Source of the DNA: JAAYAN01 sp964437215
Lineage (GTDB): Bacteria > Bacteroidota > Ignavibacteria > Ignavibacteriales > Melioribacteraceae
DNA: 34,208 bases
Direction: 5' to 3'
Assembly: GCA_964437215.1 (NCBI GenBank)
Contig: CAYTFZ010000018.1
Coordinates: 1-34,208 of the forward strand
Shown: one piece after another, positions 7,550-15,461 of the stretch
Layout: each line of letters starts with the position of its first letter
How positions within the stretch are numbered: position 1 is the stretch's first letter
The notes under the pieces: model-generated
Seen by the model: the letters and a program-made list of their open reading frames with translations, nothing else
What the model was told of the DNA's origin: nothing
Databases searched by the model: none
Made by a program: the position numbers and the translations under genes

Positions 7550-8302
7550 ATGCCGGGACTATTAGTAATTCCATCTATCGATATACAAAACGGAAAAATT
7601 GTTCGCGTTGTTCAAGGTATTCCCGAACTTGGAAGCTACAGTTACGGAGATGATCCTGTTGAAATGGCAATGATATGGCGCGCAGAAAATGCAAAATGCA
7701 TTCACGTTGTTGATTTTAATGCATCTGCCGATAACTCGAAAATAAATTATGATATAATTGAGAAAATATGTAACTCGGTTATAATTCCTGTTGAATACGG
7801 CGGCGGAATCAGAACTTTCCAGGATGCAAAAGATGCTTTCGATATGGGTGTTTTCAGAATTGTAGTTGGAACAATGGCATTCGAAAATCCCGATGATTTC
7901 AGAAAAATAATTGAAACTTTCGGAGCTTTACGCGTTTCTGCCGCAATTGATGTGGTTTTCAATAAAGTTGTTGTGAAAGGAAGATCGCAATTAACTGGAA
8001 TAACTGTTGAAAATTATGCTTTAAAATTAAAAGAACTCGGTGCCGAAAGATTTATAGTTACAGACGTTGGACGAAACGGAATGCTTACCGGACCCAATGT
8101 TAAGCTTTCGAAGAATGTTGCAGAAGCCACAGGCGGTAAAGTAACGCTTTCCGGCGGTGTAGGCGGATATTCAGATTTGATGAAAGTATATGATGCTGTA
8201 AAATTTGGAATTGACTCTGTAATTATTGGAAGAGCTTTGTACGAAAACCGTTTTCCTTGTCAAAAAATTTGGCGTAAAGCAGAATTCGGTATATTCAATT
8301 AA
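7550..8302 (+). CDS. HisA-like phosphoribosylformimino-AICAR isomerase family protein
   Basis: 250 residues, a (beta/alpha)8 barrel of HisA length. HisA catalyses an Amadori rearrangement in histidine biosynthesis using two aspartates. Both are present: D11 in IPSIDIQNGK and D134 in AAIDV. Phosphate-binding loops are also present: YGGGIRT near 83-89, SGGVGG near 201-206 and VIIGRAL near 225-230, plus TDVGRNGMLTGPN. The usual GW after the second aspartate, which contacts substrate in HisA, is GR here (R145). No other his gene is in the window; the gene sits 9 nt before a cyclic-nucleotide-binding protein and then a universal stress protein. It may be the true HisA or a paralog with another ribosyl-phosphate substrate. 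The C-terminus (FPCQKIWRKAEFGIFN) is not typical. Confidence 0.8.
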   Translation: MPGLLVIPSIDIQNGKIVRVVQGIPELGSYSYGDDPVEMAMIWRAENAKCIHVVDFNASADNSKINYDIIEKICNSVIIPVEYGGGIRTFQDAKDAFDMGVFRIVVGTMAFENPDDFRKIIETFGALRVSAAIDVVFNKVVVKGRSQLTGITVENYALKLKELGAERFIVTDVGRNGMLTGPNVKLSKNVAEATGGKVTLSGGVGGYSDLMKVYDAVKFGIDSVIIGRALYENRFPCQKIWRKAEFGIFN

Positions 8303-8311
8303 GAGGATTTT

Positions 8312-8887
8312 ATGAATGAAGAAATAAAACTAAGCGGATTATGGGCTAATATTTTTAAGACTGTAAGCGATAAAGATGATATTGAAGTTGTAATTTCGGG
8401 ACTTCCTCCGTTTAAAGATTTAAGCAGAAAATACTTAAAAGAATTAATGAAACTTGTTCATTCAAGGACATATTCTGCCGGAGAAGTAATATTTTCGAAA
8501 GACGATCCCGGAATGGGTTTATTTATAGTGCGAATGGGTGAAGTTAAAGTATTTCAACCAACTGATGATGGGAAAGAATTTGTTTTTGCAAATTATACCC
8601 GCGGCGATTTTTTCGGCGAACTTGCCTTGCTTGATAACGAGGTTAGAACAGCATCTGCTGTGGCTGTTAAAGAAACTAATCTTGCCATAATATTTAAACC
8701 TGATCTCGATGATTTTATAAATCAATATCCTAGGCAAGGGCTAAAAATTCTTCGGGGACTTTCGAAGATCTTAATAACTCGTTTGAAATTGATTAATAGA
8801 GATAATTTTATTTTATTTCATAAGTTAACTCAATTAAACAAGGAGGCTGAAGATGTACTCAATAAAGAAAATATTGGTACCGATTGA
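8312..8887 (+). CDS. Cyclic nucleotide-binding domain protein without DNA-binding domain
   Basis: 191 residues. Residues about 28-150 form a Crp/Fnr-type cyclic nucleotide-binding beta-roll: SAGEVIFSKDDPGMGLFIV, then the phosphate-binding cassette GDFFGELALLDNEVRTASA, which retains the G-E-(x)-R-(T/S)-A pattern that binds cNMP. No helix-turn-helix follows; the C-terminus is a charged helix, so the protein is probably a stand-alone sensor or an adaptor rather than a transcription factor. It starts 9 nt after the hisA-like stop, and its last 35 nt overlap the start of the universal stress gene in another frame. The pair is therefore likely co-translated. Confidence 0.88.
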   Translation: MNEEIKLSGLWANIFKTVSDKDDIEVVISGLPPFKDLSRKYLKELMKLVHSRTYSAGEVIFSKDDPGMGLFIVRMGEVKVFQPTDDGKEFVFANYTRGDFFGELALLDNEVRTASAVAVKETNLAIIFKPDLDDFINQYPRQGLKILRGLSKILITRLKLINRDNFILFHKLTQLNKEAEDVLNKENIGTD

Positions 8888-9320
8888 TTTTTCCGATTAT
8901 TCTAAAAAAGCTCTTATTTTTGCTTCTGATTTTTCCCGGCAGTATAATGCCGAACTGTTGCTTGTTTATGTAGTTGAACCAACTGTTTATCCAGCTGATT
9001 TCAGTATGGGACATGTAAGCATTCCGATGATGGATACTGATTTAACTCAACTAGCGCGGACAGAACTTGAAACGCTGGCTAAAAAAGAAATTAACCCGAA
9101 TATTACACATCAGATCATCATAAAATCCGGGAAACCTTTTGTGGAAATAATTGAATGTGCCTCTGAAGTTGATGCCGATTTGATAATAATTGCTACTCAC
9201 GGGCATACAGGAGTTGAACATCTTCTTTTTGGAAGTACTGCCGAAAAAGTTGTAAGGAAAGCTCCTTGCCCTGTTCTTACTATTAGAGAACCAATTAAAG
9301 GATTTAAATTCAAGAGTTAA
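8853..9320 (+). CDS. Universal stress protein (UspA family)
   Basis: 155 residues, single Usp domain. Begins MYSIKKILVPIDFSDYS and has the ATP-binding type motif G-x2-G-x9-G-(S/T) in HGHTGVEHLLFGSTAEKVVR, followed by the APCPVL terminal strand. Known members bind ATP or dimerise and support survival under stress; the specific role is unknown. The start inside the previous gene is supported by an excellent Shine-Dalgarno, AAGGAGG, 7 nt before the ATG. Being coupled to a cyclic-nucleotide sensor suggests a stress-signalling pair, which is inference. Confidence 0.92.
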   Translation: MYSIKKILVPIDFSDYSKKALIFASDFSRQYNAELLLVYVVEPTVYPADFSMGHVSIPMMDTDLTQLARTELETLAKKEINPNITHQIIIKSGKPFVEIIECASEVDADLIIIATHGHTGVEHLLFGSTAEKVVRKAPCPVLTIREPIKGFKFKS

Positions 9321-9374
9321 CATTTTATATTGACTTCTGAATAATTTTATTTATTTTGCATAGCGTTTATTAAG

Positions 9375-9392
9375 ACTTATTGTCTTATAAGT
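9375..9392. promoter_or_regulatory. Short dyad upstream of the Cys-rich secreted protein
   Basis: ACTTAT, 6 nt, ATAAGT: a perfect 6-bp dyad, with AAGAC/GTCTT as an overlapping alternative. It lies 28 nt before the ATG at 9420, where an operator or leader hairpin would sit. Short A+T-rich dyads occur by chance, so this is only a candidate. Confidence 0.3.
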
Positions 9393-9419
9393 TGTTATAT
9401 ATTAAATTGAGGAGTAAAA

Positions 9420-9713
9420 ATGAAACTGAACAAATATGTTATAATTTCTGCACTTTGCATTTTATTTTTCATATTTATATCTTCATCTTCTGCTCAAGAA
9501 AAACCTTCAAATAAGGGGAAATGCTGTACCGTTAAATGTGATACATTAATAAGCAGCAATCACTGCAAAACTGATAACAAAACAAATTGCATAAATATGC
9601 CGGATTCTTGTTCTGTAAGTTCTGACAAAACTGATAAATGTACTAAATGCACAGATAAATGTATGTGCAATAAATCGAAAAAAGACAAAAAATGTTGTAA
9701 GAAGGAAAGTTAA
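9420..9713 (+). CDS. Small secreted cysteine-rich protein (possible metal-binding)
   Basis: 97 residues. Residues 1-26 are a clear signal peptide ending in SSSSAQ, with no lipobox. The roughly 71-residue mature part is very hydrophilic, rich in Lys, Asp, Ser, Thr and Asn, and has 12 cysteines in close groups: KCCTVKC, NHC, TNC, DSC, DKCTKCTDKCMCNK and a terminal KKCCKKE. There is no recognisable fold. The CxxC, CC and CxC clustering resembles metallothionein-like metal chelators and some periplasmic copper or zinc storage proteins, but homology is not claimed. ATG is preceded by TTGAGGAG, a good Shine-Dalgarno. It has a 99-bp leader region after the stress gene and converges on the radical SAM gene, so it is probably transcribed on its own or by read-through from the Usp operon. 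Confidence 0.75.
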   Translation: MKLNKYVIISALCILFFIFISSSSAQEKPSNKGKCCTVKCDTLISSNHCKTDNKTNCINMPDSCSVSSDKTDKCTKCTDKCMCNKSKKDKKCCKKES

Positions 9714-9740
9714 TATTTAATTACAGTTTTTATACTGCGA

Positions 9741-10613
9741 TTATTTTTTAAAACGTTCTTTGTATCTGCATTTTTTGCAAAGTATTTCAACTGCTTTATT
9801 TTCTGAAAATCCTTTATAAATGCTGTTTGCCCTTTCTGAATTTATAATTTCACTAAAACTCTTTGTGAATATATTTCCTAAATTTATTATACCTTTTGCA
9901 TCAAGACAGCAAGGCACAACGGTGCCATTAACTAGGATTCCCGCTTGATCACGCAAACCCAGGCAAAATCCTGTTTCATTAAAGTATTTATCCGATATAT
10001 CGGGCCAGACAAATTCTTTTTCATAATTAATATATAGCCGCTCTTTTATCTTAATTCCGTTTGAGTCTATTTTCCCGCTTATTTCCTTATTTACATTCAT
10101 CTTTTTCAAAATATCATTGATTATTTTTTTTTCTGATTCGGGCATAATACTATTTTCATCAAGATTCCAGAATCTTAAAGAAATTATTATTTTCGATTTT
10201 TGTAACGCCTCTTCTGCAAACCTTAAAATTTCCTCAGTATAAAATTCCGACGATATATTTTCGTTTGCACCAAGACTATGGACAGAAATATTTATTTGTC
10301 TTACTGAACCGGATTGAAGTAGTATTTCGCCCTTTTCTTTCAGCAGAGTACCGTTTGTAGTAATATTTACAAATAAATTATATTTATTTGATAAATCAAG
10401 AATTGTCTTTAATTCAGGATGCAGCAGCGGCTCGCCTTTTATATGCAAATTAATATAATCACTAAATGGTTTTATCTGCTTAAGAATATTTTCAAATCCG
10501 CTTGATTTCATAAATTCAACTTTACGGTTATGCGGCGGACAGAATGAACATTTTAAATTACAGGCATTTGTAATTTCGATATATATTTTTTTTAATTTCC
10601 GCAGACTATTCAT
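9741..10613 (-). CDS. Radical SAM/SPASM domain protein
   Basis: 290 residues. The radical SAM 4Fe-4S motif is C18NLKC22SFC25P near the N-terminus, followed by the glycine/acidic KGEPLLHPEL and ITTNGTLL barrel strands typical of the family. The C-terminus has a SPASM-like cysteine set: GFC, VNGTVVPCC, and CKKC near the end, which would bind auxiliary Fe-S cluster(s). Known SPASM enzymes modify peptides, proteins or sugars; a substrate cannot be named and no short precursor-peptide gene is obvious next to it. It is the last gene of a five-gene operon, 27 nt after the exostosin-like gene, so modification of a sugar or of a glycosylated product is a reasonable guess. Confidence 0.85.
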   Translation of the reverse strand: MNSLRKLKKIYIEITNACNLKCSFCPPHNRKVEFMKSSGFENILKQIKPFSDYINLHIKGEPLLHPELKTILDLSNKYNLFVNITTNGTLLKEKGEILLQSGSVRQINISVHSLGANENISSEFYTEEILRFAEEALQKSKIIISLRFWNLDENSIMPESEKKIINDILKKMNVNKEISGKIDSNGIKIKERLYINYEKEFVWPDISDKYFNETGFCLGLRDQAGILVNGTVVPCCLDAKGIINLGNIFTKSFSEIINSERANSIYKGFSENKAVEILCKKCRYKERFKK

Positions 10614-10640
10614 AAGCAGGACAAACTTTATTTTATTGCT

Positions 10641-11624
10641 TCATTTATTTTTTATATTAGCACATACATCTTTTGCAAATCGCAGAAAATGATAAGGACG
10701 CAAAATATGAAAATGCTTTTTTAATCTTTTACTACCATTTGCACATTTACCAGCTGTTTTTATTTCAAGAAGCCATTCTGCTATTCTGTGAAATGAATTT
10801 TCATCTGAGAAATATTCTTCCCAAATATATCTTGCCTTTATACCCATTTTATCAGCATCAGCCGCTCTTTCATTTAATATTTGAGGAATATTACTAATAT
10901 TTTTCTGTTTAATCCTTATACTGAAATCGTCCCAATTTATTCCAGCTGGTTCTACCCATTCATCCGAAATAATTACAGGCACTCTTCCCATCATCATAGT
11001 TTCAAATAACCTGAAACTCGAAGTCCCGAATCCTCGGGGACAAAGTACAAAATAACTTTTATTTATAATTTCGGCATATTCGCTTCTATATTTATCGTAG
11101 TCTTCCTGGCGGACAAAATCTCCCCTCTTTTTTTTTACTTTTAGATTTTCAATATCTTTCAAGAAGGAATTTCCATACTTCAGTTTCATTATCTTTTTCC
11201 GAATATGATGGCTATCTGCTTGTCCTATGAAGGAAAACAAATATTCCTTTTGATTAGAATTTCTATCATAAATAAGCGGTGGTTTTTCCCGTATTCCTAT
11301 ATAATGAAAAGATCTTTCCCAAGCCGGATCGTACCATTTTTTTTCCAATGATGAATAAAGACCGGGCAGATATGGGATAAATTTATCGTTGGAATTGATA
11401 ATATATGATTTGAATTTATATTTTTTATATATAGGACTTTCAAAAATATCTTGCATATACTTTCTGTCGCCCCCGCAAAAAAGTAAAATTTCGCAATCTT
11501 CCGGATTTTCAATAAGACAATGTATTTTATGCTTGTCTTTTTCGGCAAGCTCTTTTAATCGCAAAAAAGAAGAATAACTTTCACCTTCTTTTTTTTCTGG
11601 AATATTTAGATATATTCCTGTCAG
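10641..11624 (-). CDS. Exostosin-family glycosyltransferase, probable CTG start
   Basis: About 327 residues from the proposed start. The C-terminal half has the exostosin (GT47-like) signature: FVLCPRGFGTSSFRLFE, then MMMGRVPVIISDEWVEP. Known relatives transfer sugars from nucleotide donors; bacterial members occur in polysaccharide clusters. The first obvious start is a TTG at 11564, but the frame stays open upstream with protein-like sequence (TGIYLNIPEKKEGESYSSF). There is no ATG, GTG or TTG before it reaches the previous gene. An AAAGGA sits 6 nt ahead of a CTG at 11624, so I place the start there. No transmembrane segment is seen. The gene lies 11 nt after the GT-B gene and 27 nt before the radical SAM gene. 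Confidence 0.8.
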   Translation of the reverse strand: MTGIYLNIPEKKEGESYSSFLRLKELAEKDKHKIHCLIENPEDCEILLFCGGDRKYMQDIFESPIYKKYKFKSYIINSNDKFIPYLPGLYSSLEKKWYDPAWERSFHYIGIREKPPLIYDRNSNQKEYLFSFIGQADSHHIRKKIMKLKYGNSFLKDIENLKVKKKRGDFVRQEDYDKYRSEYAEIINKSYFVLCPRGFGTSSFRLFETMMMGRVPVIISDEWVEPAGINWDDFSIRIKQKNISNIPQILNERAADADKMGIKARYIWEEYFSDENSFHRIAEWLLEIKTAGKCANGSKRLKKHFHILRPYHFLRFAKDVCANIKNK

Positions 11625-11635
11625 ATAGTTTCCTT

Positions 11636-12775
11636 TTAAAAATTGTAAATATATTCTGACACTTCTTTTGTTCCGTTACGCAATTTCTGATTTGTTATTC
11701 TAGTTATAAATTCCGCATAATATTTTTCATCTGATATAAGACGGCAAACAACTTCCGATATTTTATTAATATTGGTTTCATATACACCCAAACCGTTATT
11801 ACGCAGATATTCCATATTGCCTTTTTCCTGCTCCCACAAATAATTTGTAACAACTGGCACTTTTTTGGAAAGTAGTATCTCCATAAATGTAGAAGCGCCG
11901 CATTTAGTAATTATTACATCCGAAATATTTAGCATATCCGAAACAAAATCTATTAGTCTATATACTTTTAGAAATTTATAAGAAGTCTGTTTTTTTATCT
12001 TTTCAGCTTTATTATAAAGTTCTTCATTTTTACCGCAGACTATTACAATGTAATGCTGATTCATCTTTTGCAGCATTTTTTTTATTATCTGATCTGCTTT
12101 TACCAACCCATCGGCACCGCCTATTATCAGAATTATCTTCCTGTTTTCTTCAAATCCAAGATATGTTTTAATTTTTTTTATTTCATCAGCAGAAGCTGGC
12201 TTTCCAAACTTTTCATCAAGTATAAAGGGAAATACAGAAATTGTATGAGGAGCAATTTTTCTTTTAAGTATTTTATTTTTAAGATCTTCGCTGAAAACGA
12301 TAAAATCCTGATTTTTTAATAAAAACCATATCGGATGAGGCGTATATGGATCGGTTACAACAGTAATAACTTTACAATCTAATTTATGCTTTTGAATAAT
12401 TTTTCTGACAGGTTTCAAAAGGAAAAAATGAAACACCACTATCTTTTTAGGTTTTCTGCTTAATATAATTTTTTCTATTGAAGTGATAGAAAAATAAGAG
12501 ATAAGTGAGCAAGTAATATTCGAAAACAAAGGGATTTTGTTGAATGCATAAATAATTTCGTATATAAGCTGCGCTTTTGATTGCAGATTCCGGTACCCGT
12601 CTTCAATAATTGCTTTAAGCCAATTCCCTACATTTTCGAAACCGTCAACAAGCTCAACTTCAATATTATTTTTATTTGCATTTAAATATTTGGACACAGA
12701 TTTTGCCGGTGCCAGATGCCCTCCCCCGGTTTTAAGATAAAAAAACAAATATTTTTCTTTGAGATTATCAGTCAT
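11636..12775 (-). CDS. GT-B glycosyltransferase, MGDG synthase/MurG-like
   Basis: 379 residues. The N-terminal domain opens with the MGDG-synthase type glycine loop TGGGHLAPAKSV (17-28) and contains VVTDPYTPHPIWF, the conserved TD..H..W block of lipid galactosyltransferases and processive diacylglycerol glucosyltransferases. The C-terminal domain has the MurG-like nucleotide-sugar site: IILIIGGADG, ITKCGASTFMEIL and the acceptor turn PVVTNYLWEQEKGN. Known members glycosylate diacylglycerol or lipid-linked precursors at the membrane surface. The acceptor here is unknown. It starts 2 nt after the stop of a second GT-B gene of the same broad type and is followed by an exostosin-like gene. Confidence 0.85.
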   Translation of the reverse strand: MTDNLKEKYLFFYLKTGGGHLAPAKSVSKYLNANKNNIEVELVDGFENVGNWLKAIIEDGYRNLQSKAQLIYEIIYAFNKIPLFSNITCSLISYFSITSIEKIILSRKPKKIVVFHFFLLKPVRKIIQKHKLDCKVITVVTDPYTPHPIWFLLKNQDFIVFSEDLKNKILKRKIAPHTISVFPFILDEKFGKPASADEIKKIKTYLGFEENRKIILIIGGADGLVKADQIIKKMLQKMNQHYIVIVCGKNEELYNKAEKIKKQTSYKFLKVYRLIDFVSDMLNISDVIITKCGASTFMEILLSKKVPVVTNYLWEQEKGNMEYLRNNGLGVYETNINKISEVVCRLISDEKYYAEFITRITNQKLRNGTKEVSEYIYNF

Positions 12776-12777
12776 TT

Positions 12778-14091
12778 TTACCTCATTAACGGGGATGATC
12801 TTTCTTCCATTTTACCGGTACTTAAAACTTCAGCTATTTTATAAATACCAAGTTTACGGGCTTTTAGAAAACCAGACCAGGCTGCTTCTGCAAGTCTTCC
12901 TTCGCTCAAATAATCAAAAAGCCATTGGTCTGTATATTCCGGGTTCATCTGTTTTATTCCGGCGCCTATTTCGCGAAGCCATCTTCTGTTAAACTTTTCT
13001 TGCGAACCAATTGCCGGACTCATAATTATCGGTATTCCAAGTCCGCAGAAAAAAGAAAGCTCGCTCGGTTTGGTCCATAGAATATCGGTATCTCTTAAAA
13101 TACTGTTGAATTGATTAAAGTACTCTTTAATTTCAGAAGAATAGCATATATTAATGTTATTTCCGTTTTCATCGTACTTATTTTTTAAAATAGAAAAATA
13201 ATCAAATATTTCTTTTCTTACTCCGGCAATAAGGTTTATCCGGATTTCTTTATTCTTAATTTTATCCTTAAGACTTTTAATAATTTTTTCTGCAATTTCT
13301 TTTTGAGCTCCGGCTCCGCCGACAGCGTAAGTTATCGTAAGCGGTCTTCGCCCTTTAAAAATGCATTTTTCTTCGCCTAAAAAATGCTGCACGCTTATTC
13401 CGTGCATCGACATAAACTTACCGCCCGGATCAAGAAACCTTAATCTTTGCCCCAAGTCATTTTTTACAAATTCAAGGTCTTTCCCTCCAATTAATTCTTC
13501 GGGCAGAGGAAAACCGGTAATAAATATTTTATCTTTCGACACACCATATGCCTCAAGTCTTTTAGCTGCTTTTCCGCAAGGAGCGAAGTATTTTATCCTG
13601 CTTTCATAAGGATCGGGCGAAACCCATACTCTATTTATATCTGCATCGCAGATGATACAAAAGACCTGATGATTCCCCTGAATATCTGCAGCAATTGCCG
13701 GCGCATAAAATGAAGTAATCATAGGGATCTGCTCGGATTGGATTTCCTGAAGAACACCTTGGCAAAGCCCTTTTTTAATACTCGAGATTAATAATGAAAC
13801 CTGAAAAGTTTTTTGCGATAAATCCCGCATCGGATAAAAACTTGGAATATGTAATAATCTGTCCATTAACCCGAAAACAGGTTTTCCAATAACAGGTATA
13901 CTTTTAACCCGCGAAATAAAATTATAAGCAGATAGACTCTTTTTCCAAAGTTTTTTTTCTTTTTCGGATACAAAACTTCCTCTATCGGCGTTTAGAATTC
14001 CTCTGTCAGAAAACTTTTCCAGCGCATAAGCAGCCCTATGATGCCCGTACCCCATTTCTACAGAAACAACCCAAGCTTTTATATTTTCCAT
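12778..14091 (-). CDS. Divergent GT-B glycosyltransferase-like protein (MGDG synthase-like N-terminus)
   Basis: 437 residues from the ATG at 14091; an in-frame TTG two codons earlier is possible. The N-terminus has VSVEMGYGHHRAAYAL, equivalent to the GGGH.A.A loop of MGDG-synthase-like enzymes but with GYGHH. It also keeps a TSFYAPAIAAD / CIICDADINRVWVSP block parallel to the TD..H..W block, and KIFITGFPLP. In the C-terminal domain, TYAVGGAGAQKE, LWTKPSELSFFCGLGIPII and SPAIGSQEKFNRRWL align by pattern with the donor and acceptor loops of GT-B enzymes. The usual K.G.(S/T)..E donor motif reads TKPSELSF. It is therefore a remote relative, and its activity is inferred. It lies 18 nt after the PP2C phosphatase and 2 nt before the second GT-B gene. 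Confidence 0.72.
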   Translation of the reverse strand: MENIKAWVVSVEMGYGHHRAAYALEKFSDRGILNADRGSFVSEKEKKLWKKSLSAYNFISRVKSIPVIGKPVFGLMDRLLHIPSFYPMRDLSQKTFQVSLLISSIKKGLCQGVLQEIQSEQIPMITSFYAPAIAADIQGNHQVFCIICDADINRVWVSPDPYESRIKYFAPCGKAAKRLEAYGVSKDKIFITGFPLPEELIGGKDLEFVKNDLGQRLRFLDPGGKFMSMHGISVQHFLGEEKCIFKGRRPLTITYAVGGAGAQKEIAEKIIKSLKDKIKNKEIRINLIAGVRKEIFDYFSILKNKYDENGNNINICYSSEIKEYFNQFNSILRDTDILWTKPSELSFFCGLGIPIIMSPAIGSQEKFNRRWLREIGAGIKQMNPEYTDQWLFDYLSEGRLAEAAWSGFLKARKLGIYKIAEVLSTGKMEERSSPLMR

Positions 14092-14109
14092 AGGCAATAT
14101 TATTACAAA

Positions 14110-15297
14110 TTAAAGTCTTTTAATTACTACAACTGTTGCATCATCAAACCATTTATCCTGATTTCCGTATTTACGCGTAACTTCAAAGATTTCTTGATTT
14201 ATTTCTTTTGCAGACCTATGCTGGTTTTCAATAATAAGATCTTTCAATTTTTGAACTCCGAATTCGTCTTCAGCAGAGTTTGTCCTTTCAATAATTCCAT
14301 CTGTATAAAATACAATCAGACTTCCTTGCTCCATATGCGCATATTCTTTTTGAAGTTCAATTTCTGGAAGAGCTCCAAAAATCAATCCTGTACTGTTAAG
14401 TTCTTTTATTTCATTCCCTTTTACTAATAAAGGCGCAGGATGACCTGCATTAACATAAAATAGATTTCCGTTATTTTCGATATTAGCATAGAACAATGAT
14501 ATAAATCTTGTGGAATAAACAGATCGGTATATTACTCTGTTAAGTTTTTTAAGAACGTGTGTTATTTCTGCGTAACTTTCTACTCCCATCCTTAAACCTG
14601 TTACTACATCTCTTGCCAAAAGAGCCGCCGGAATTCCGTGTCCGCTCGCATCGCCTATTACAAAACCGAATCTTCCGTCCTCGTGAAGAAAATAATCGTA
14701 TAAGTCGCCACCTACAAGTTCTGCAGCAACAGACATGCCGTGAATATCAAAGCCCTGTATATCAGGTGAATTTTGCGGCAATAAACTTTGCTGAATACTT
14801 GCAGCCTGTTGAAGTTCGTTTTTTATCGCTTCAGAAATCAGCCGCTGATTAAGTGCGGCATTAACAGCATTAAGACAAAGCTGAATTTCATCCCTTATCC
14901 ATCCGGCTTTTAAATCGAAAATAACAATATATCTGAATTCCCCGTTACGGACAATGAAAGCAGCAGGTATTGTATGATCGTTATTCTTGCTTACCGATTC
15001 GTCTATTGTAAATCCCTTATTATTATATATATAGCTTCGGTTTTTTATAAGCATTTTTACCGGTTCGCTTACTGCACTGAATTGTTTCAATATTATTTTT
15101 TCCGGATTAGAAGAGCTGATAAGTATATATTCGTTTCCTGCTTCCTCATAGATTCTTCCGTTTGTGATATGAAGATCTTTCCCAAAAGTAGATTCAACTT
15201 CGCCGACAATAGACATTATAAAGTCTTTTCCTGACTTCCCAAAACTAATTTTGCTTAAAAGTGCATCTAGTTTTCTGTAAAATATTTTTGGATCCAA
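14110..15297 (-). CDS. SpoIIE/RsbU-type PP2C serine phosphatase with N-terminal GAF-like sensor
   Basis: 395 residues. Residues about 1-160 resemble a small GAF-like sensory domain. A coiled linker with the QQAASIQQSLLPQ motif follows, typical of RsbU/IcfG-like phosphatases. The PP2C-SpoIIE domain has all metal aspartates: VGGD198LYDY, GD216ASGHG, YTD333G and FDD386ATVVV. Known homologs dephosphorylate anti-sigma-factor antagonists (STAS proteins) in partner-switching. The start is a TTG at 15297, supported by GAAAGGG 6 nt upstream; there is no ATG nearby. It is the first gene of the glycosyltransferase/radical SAM operon, so it may control or be controlled with that pathway. A SpoIIAA-like protein is coded at 28415-28783, but a link is only speculative. 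Confidence 0.9.
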   Translation of the reverse strand: MDPKIFYRKLDALLSKISFGKSGKDFIMSIVGEVESTFGKDLHITNGRIYEEAGNEYILISSSNPEKIILKQFSAVSEPVKMLIKNRSYIYNNKGFTIDESVSKNNDHTIPAAFIVRNGEFRYIVIFDLKAGWIRDEIQLCLNAVNAALNQRLISEAIKNELQQAASIQQSLLPQNSPDIQGFDIHGMSVAAELVGGDLYDYFLHEDGRFGFVIGDASGHGIPAALLARDVVTGLRMGVESYAEITHVLKKLNRVIYRSVYSTRFISLFYANIENNGNLFYVNAGHPAPLLVKGNEIKELNSTGLIFGALPEIELQKEYAHMEQGSLIVFYTDGIIERTNSAEDEFGVQKLKDLIIENQHRSAKEINQEIFEVTRKYGNQDKWFDDATVVVIKRL

Positions 15298-15409
15298 TTA
15301 TTTCCCTTTCAATAATTTTTTTTAAACTTGGACTAACATAATAATTTTATGTGAAATAATAGTTACGAATTATAGTTTAAATTGATTTTTTAATAGGAAG
15401 GATAACAAA

Positions 15410-15456
15410 ATTCCGGGGAGTATATTATAAAATTTAATTTAATACATCCCCGGAAT
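15410..15456 (-). terminator. Inverted repeat with long loop, probable terminator of the export operon
   Basis: ATTCCGGGGA (15410-15419), 27-nt A+T loop, TCCCCGGAAT (15447-15456): a perfect 10-bp stem starting 5 nt past the last permease stop codon. On the minus strand the stem is followed by TTTG rather than a long T run. The A+T loop could fold further. The remaining 112 bp up to the PP2C start hold no other strong structure. Confidence 0.6.
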
Positions 15457-15461
15457 GAGCT

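Noticed and set aside
9723..9737. CAGT-TTTTAT-ACTG between the Cys-rich gene and the radical SAM gene
   Set aside because: A 4-bp stem is too weak to call a terminator.
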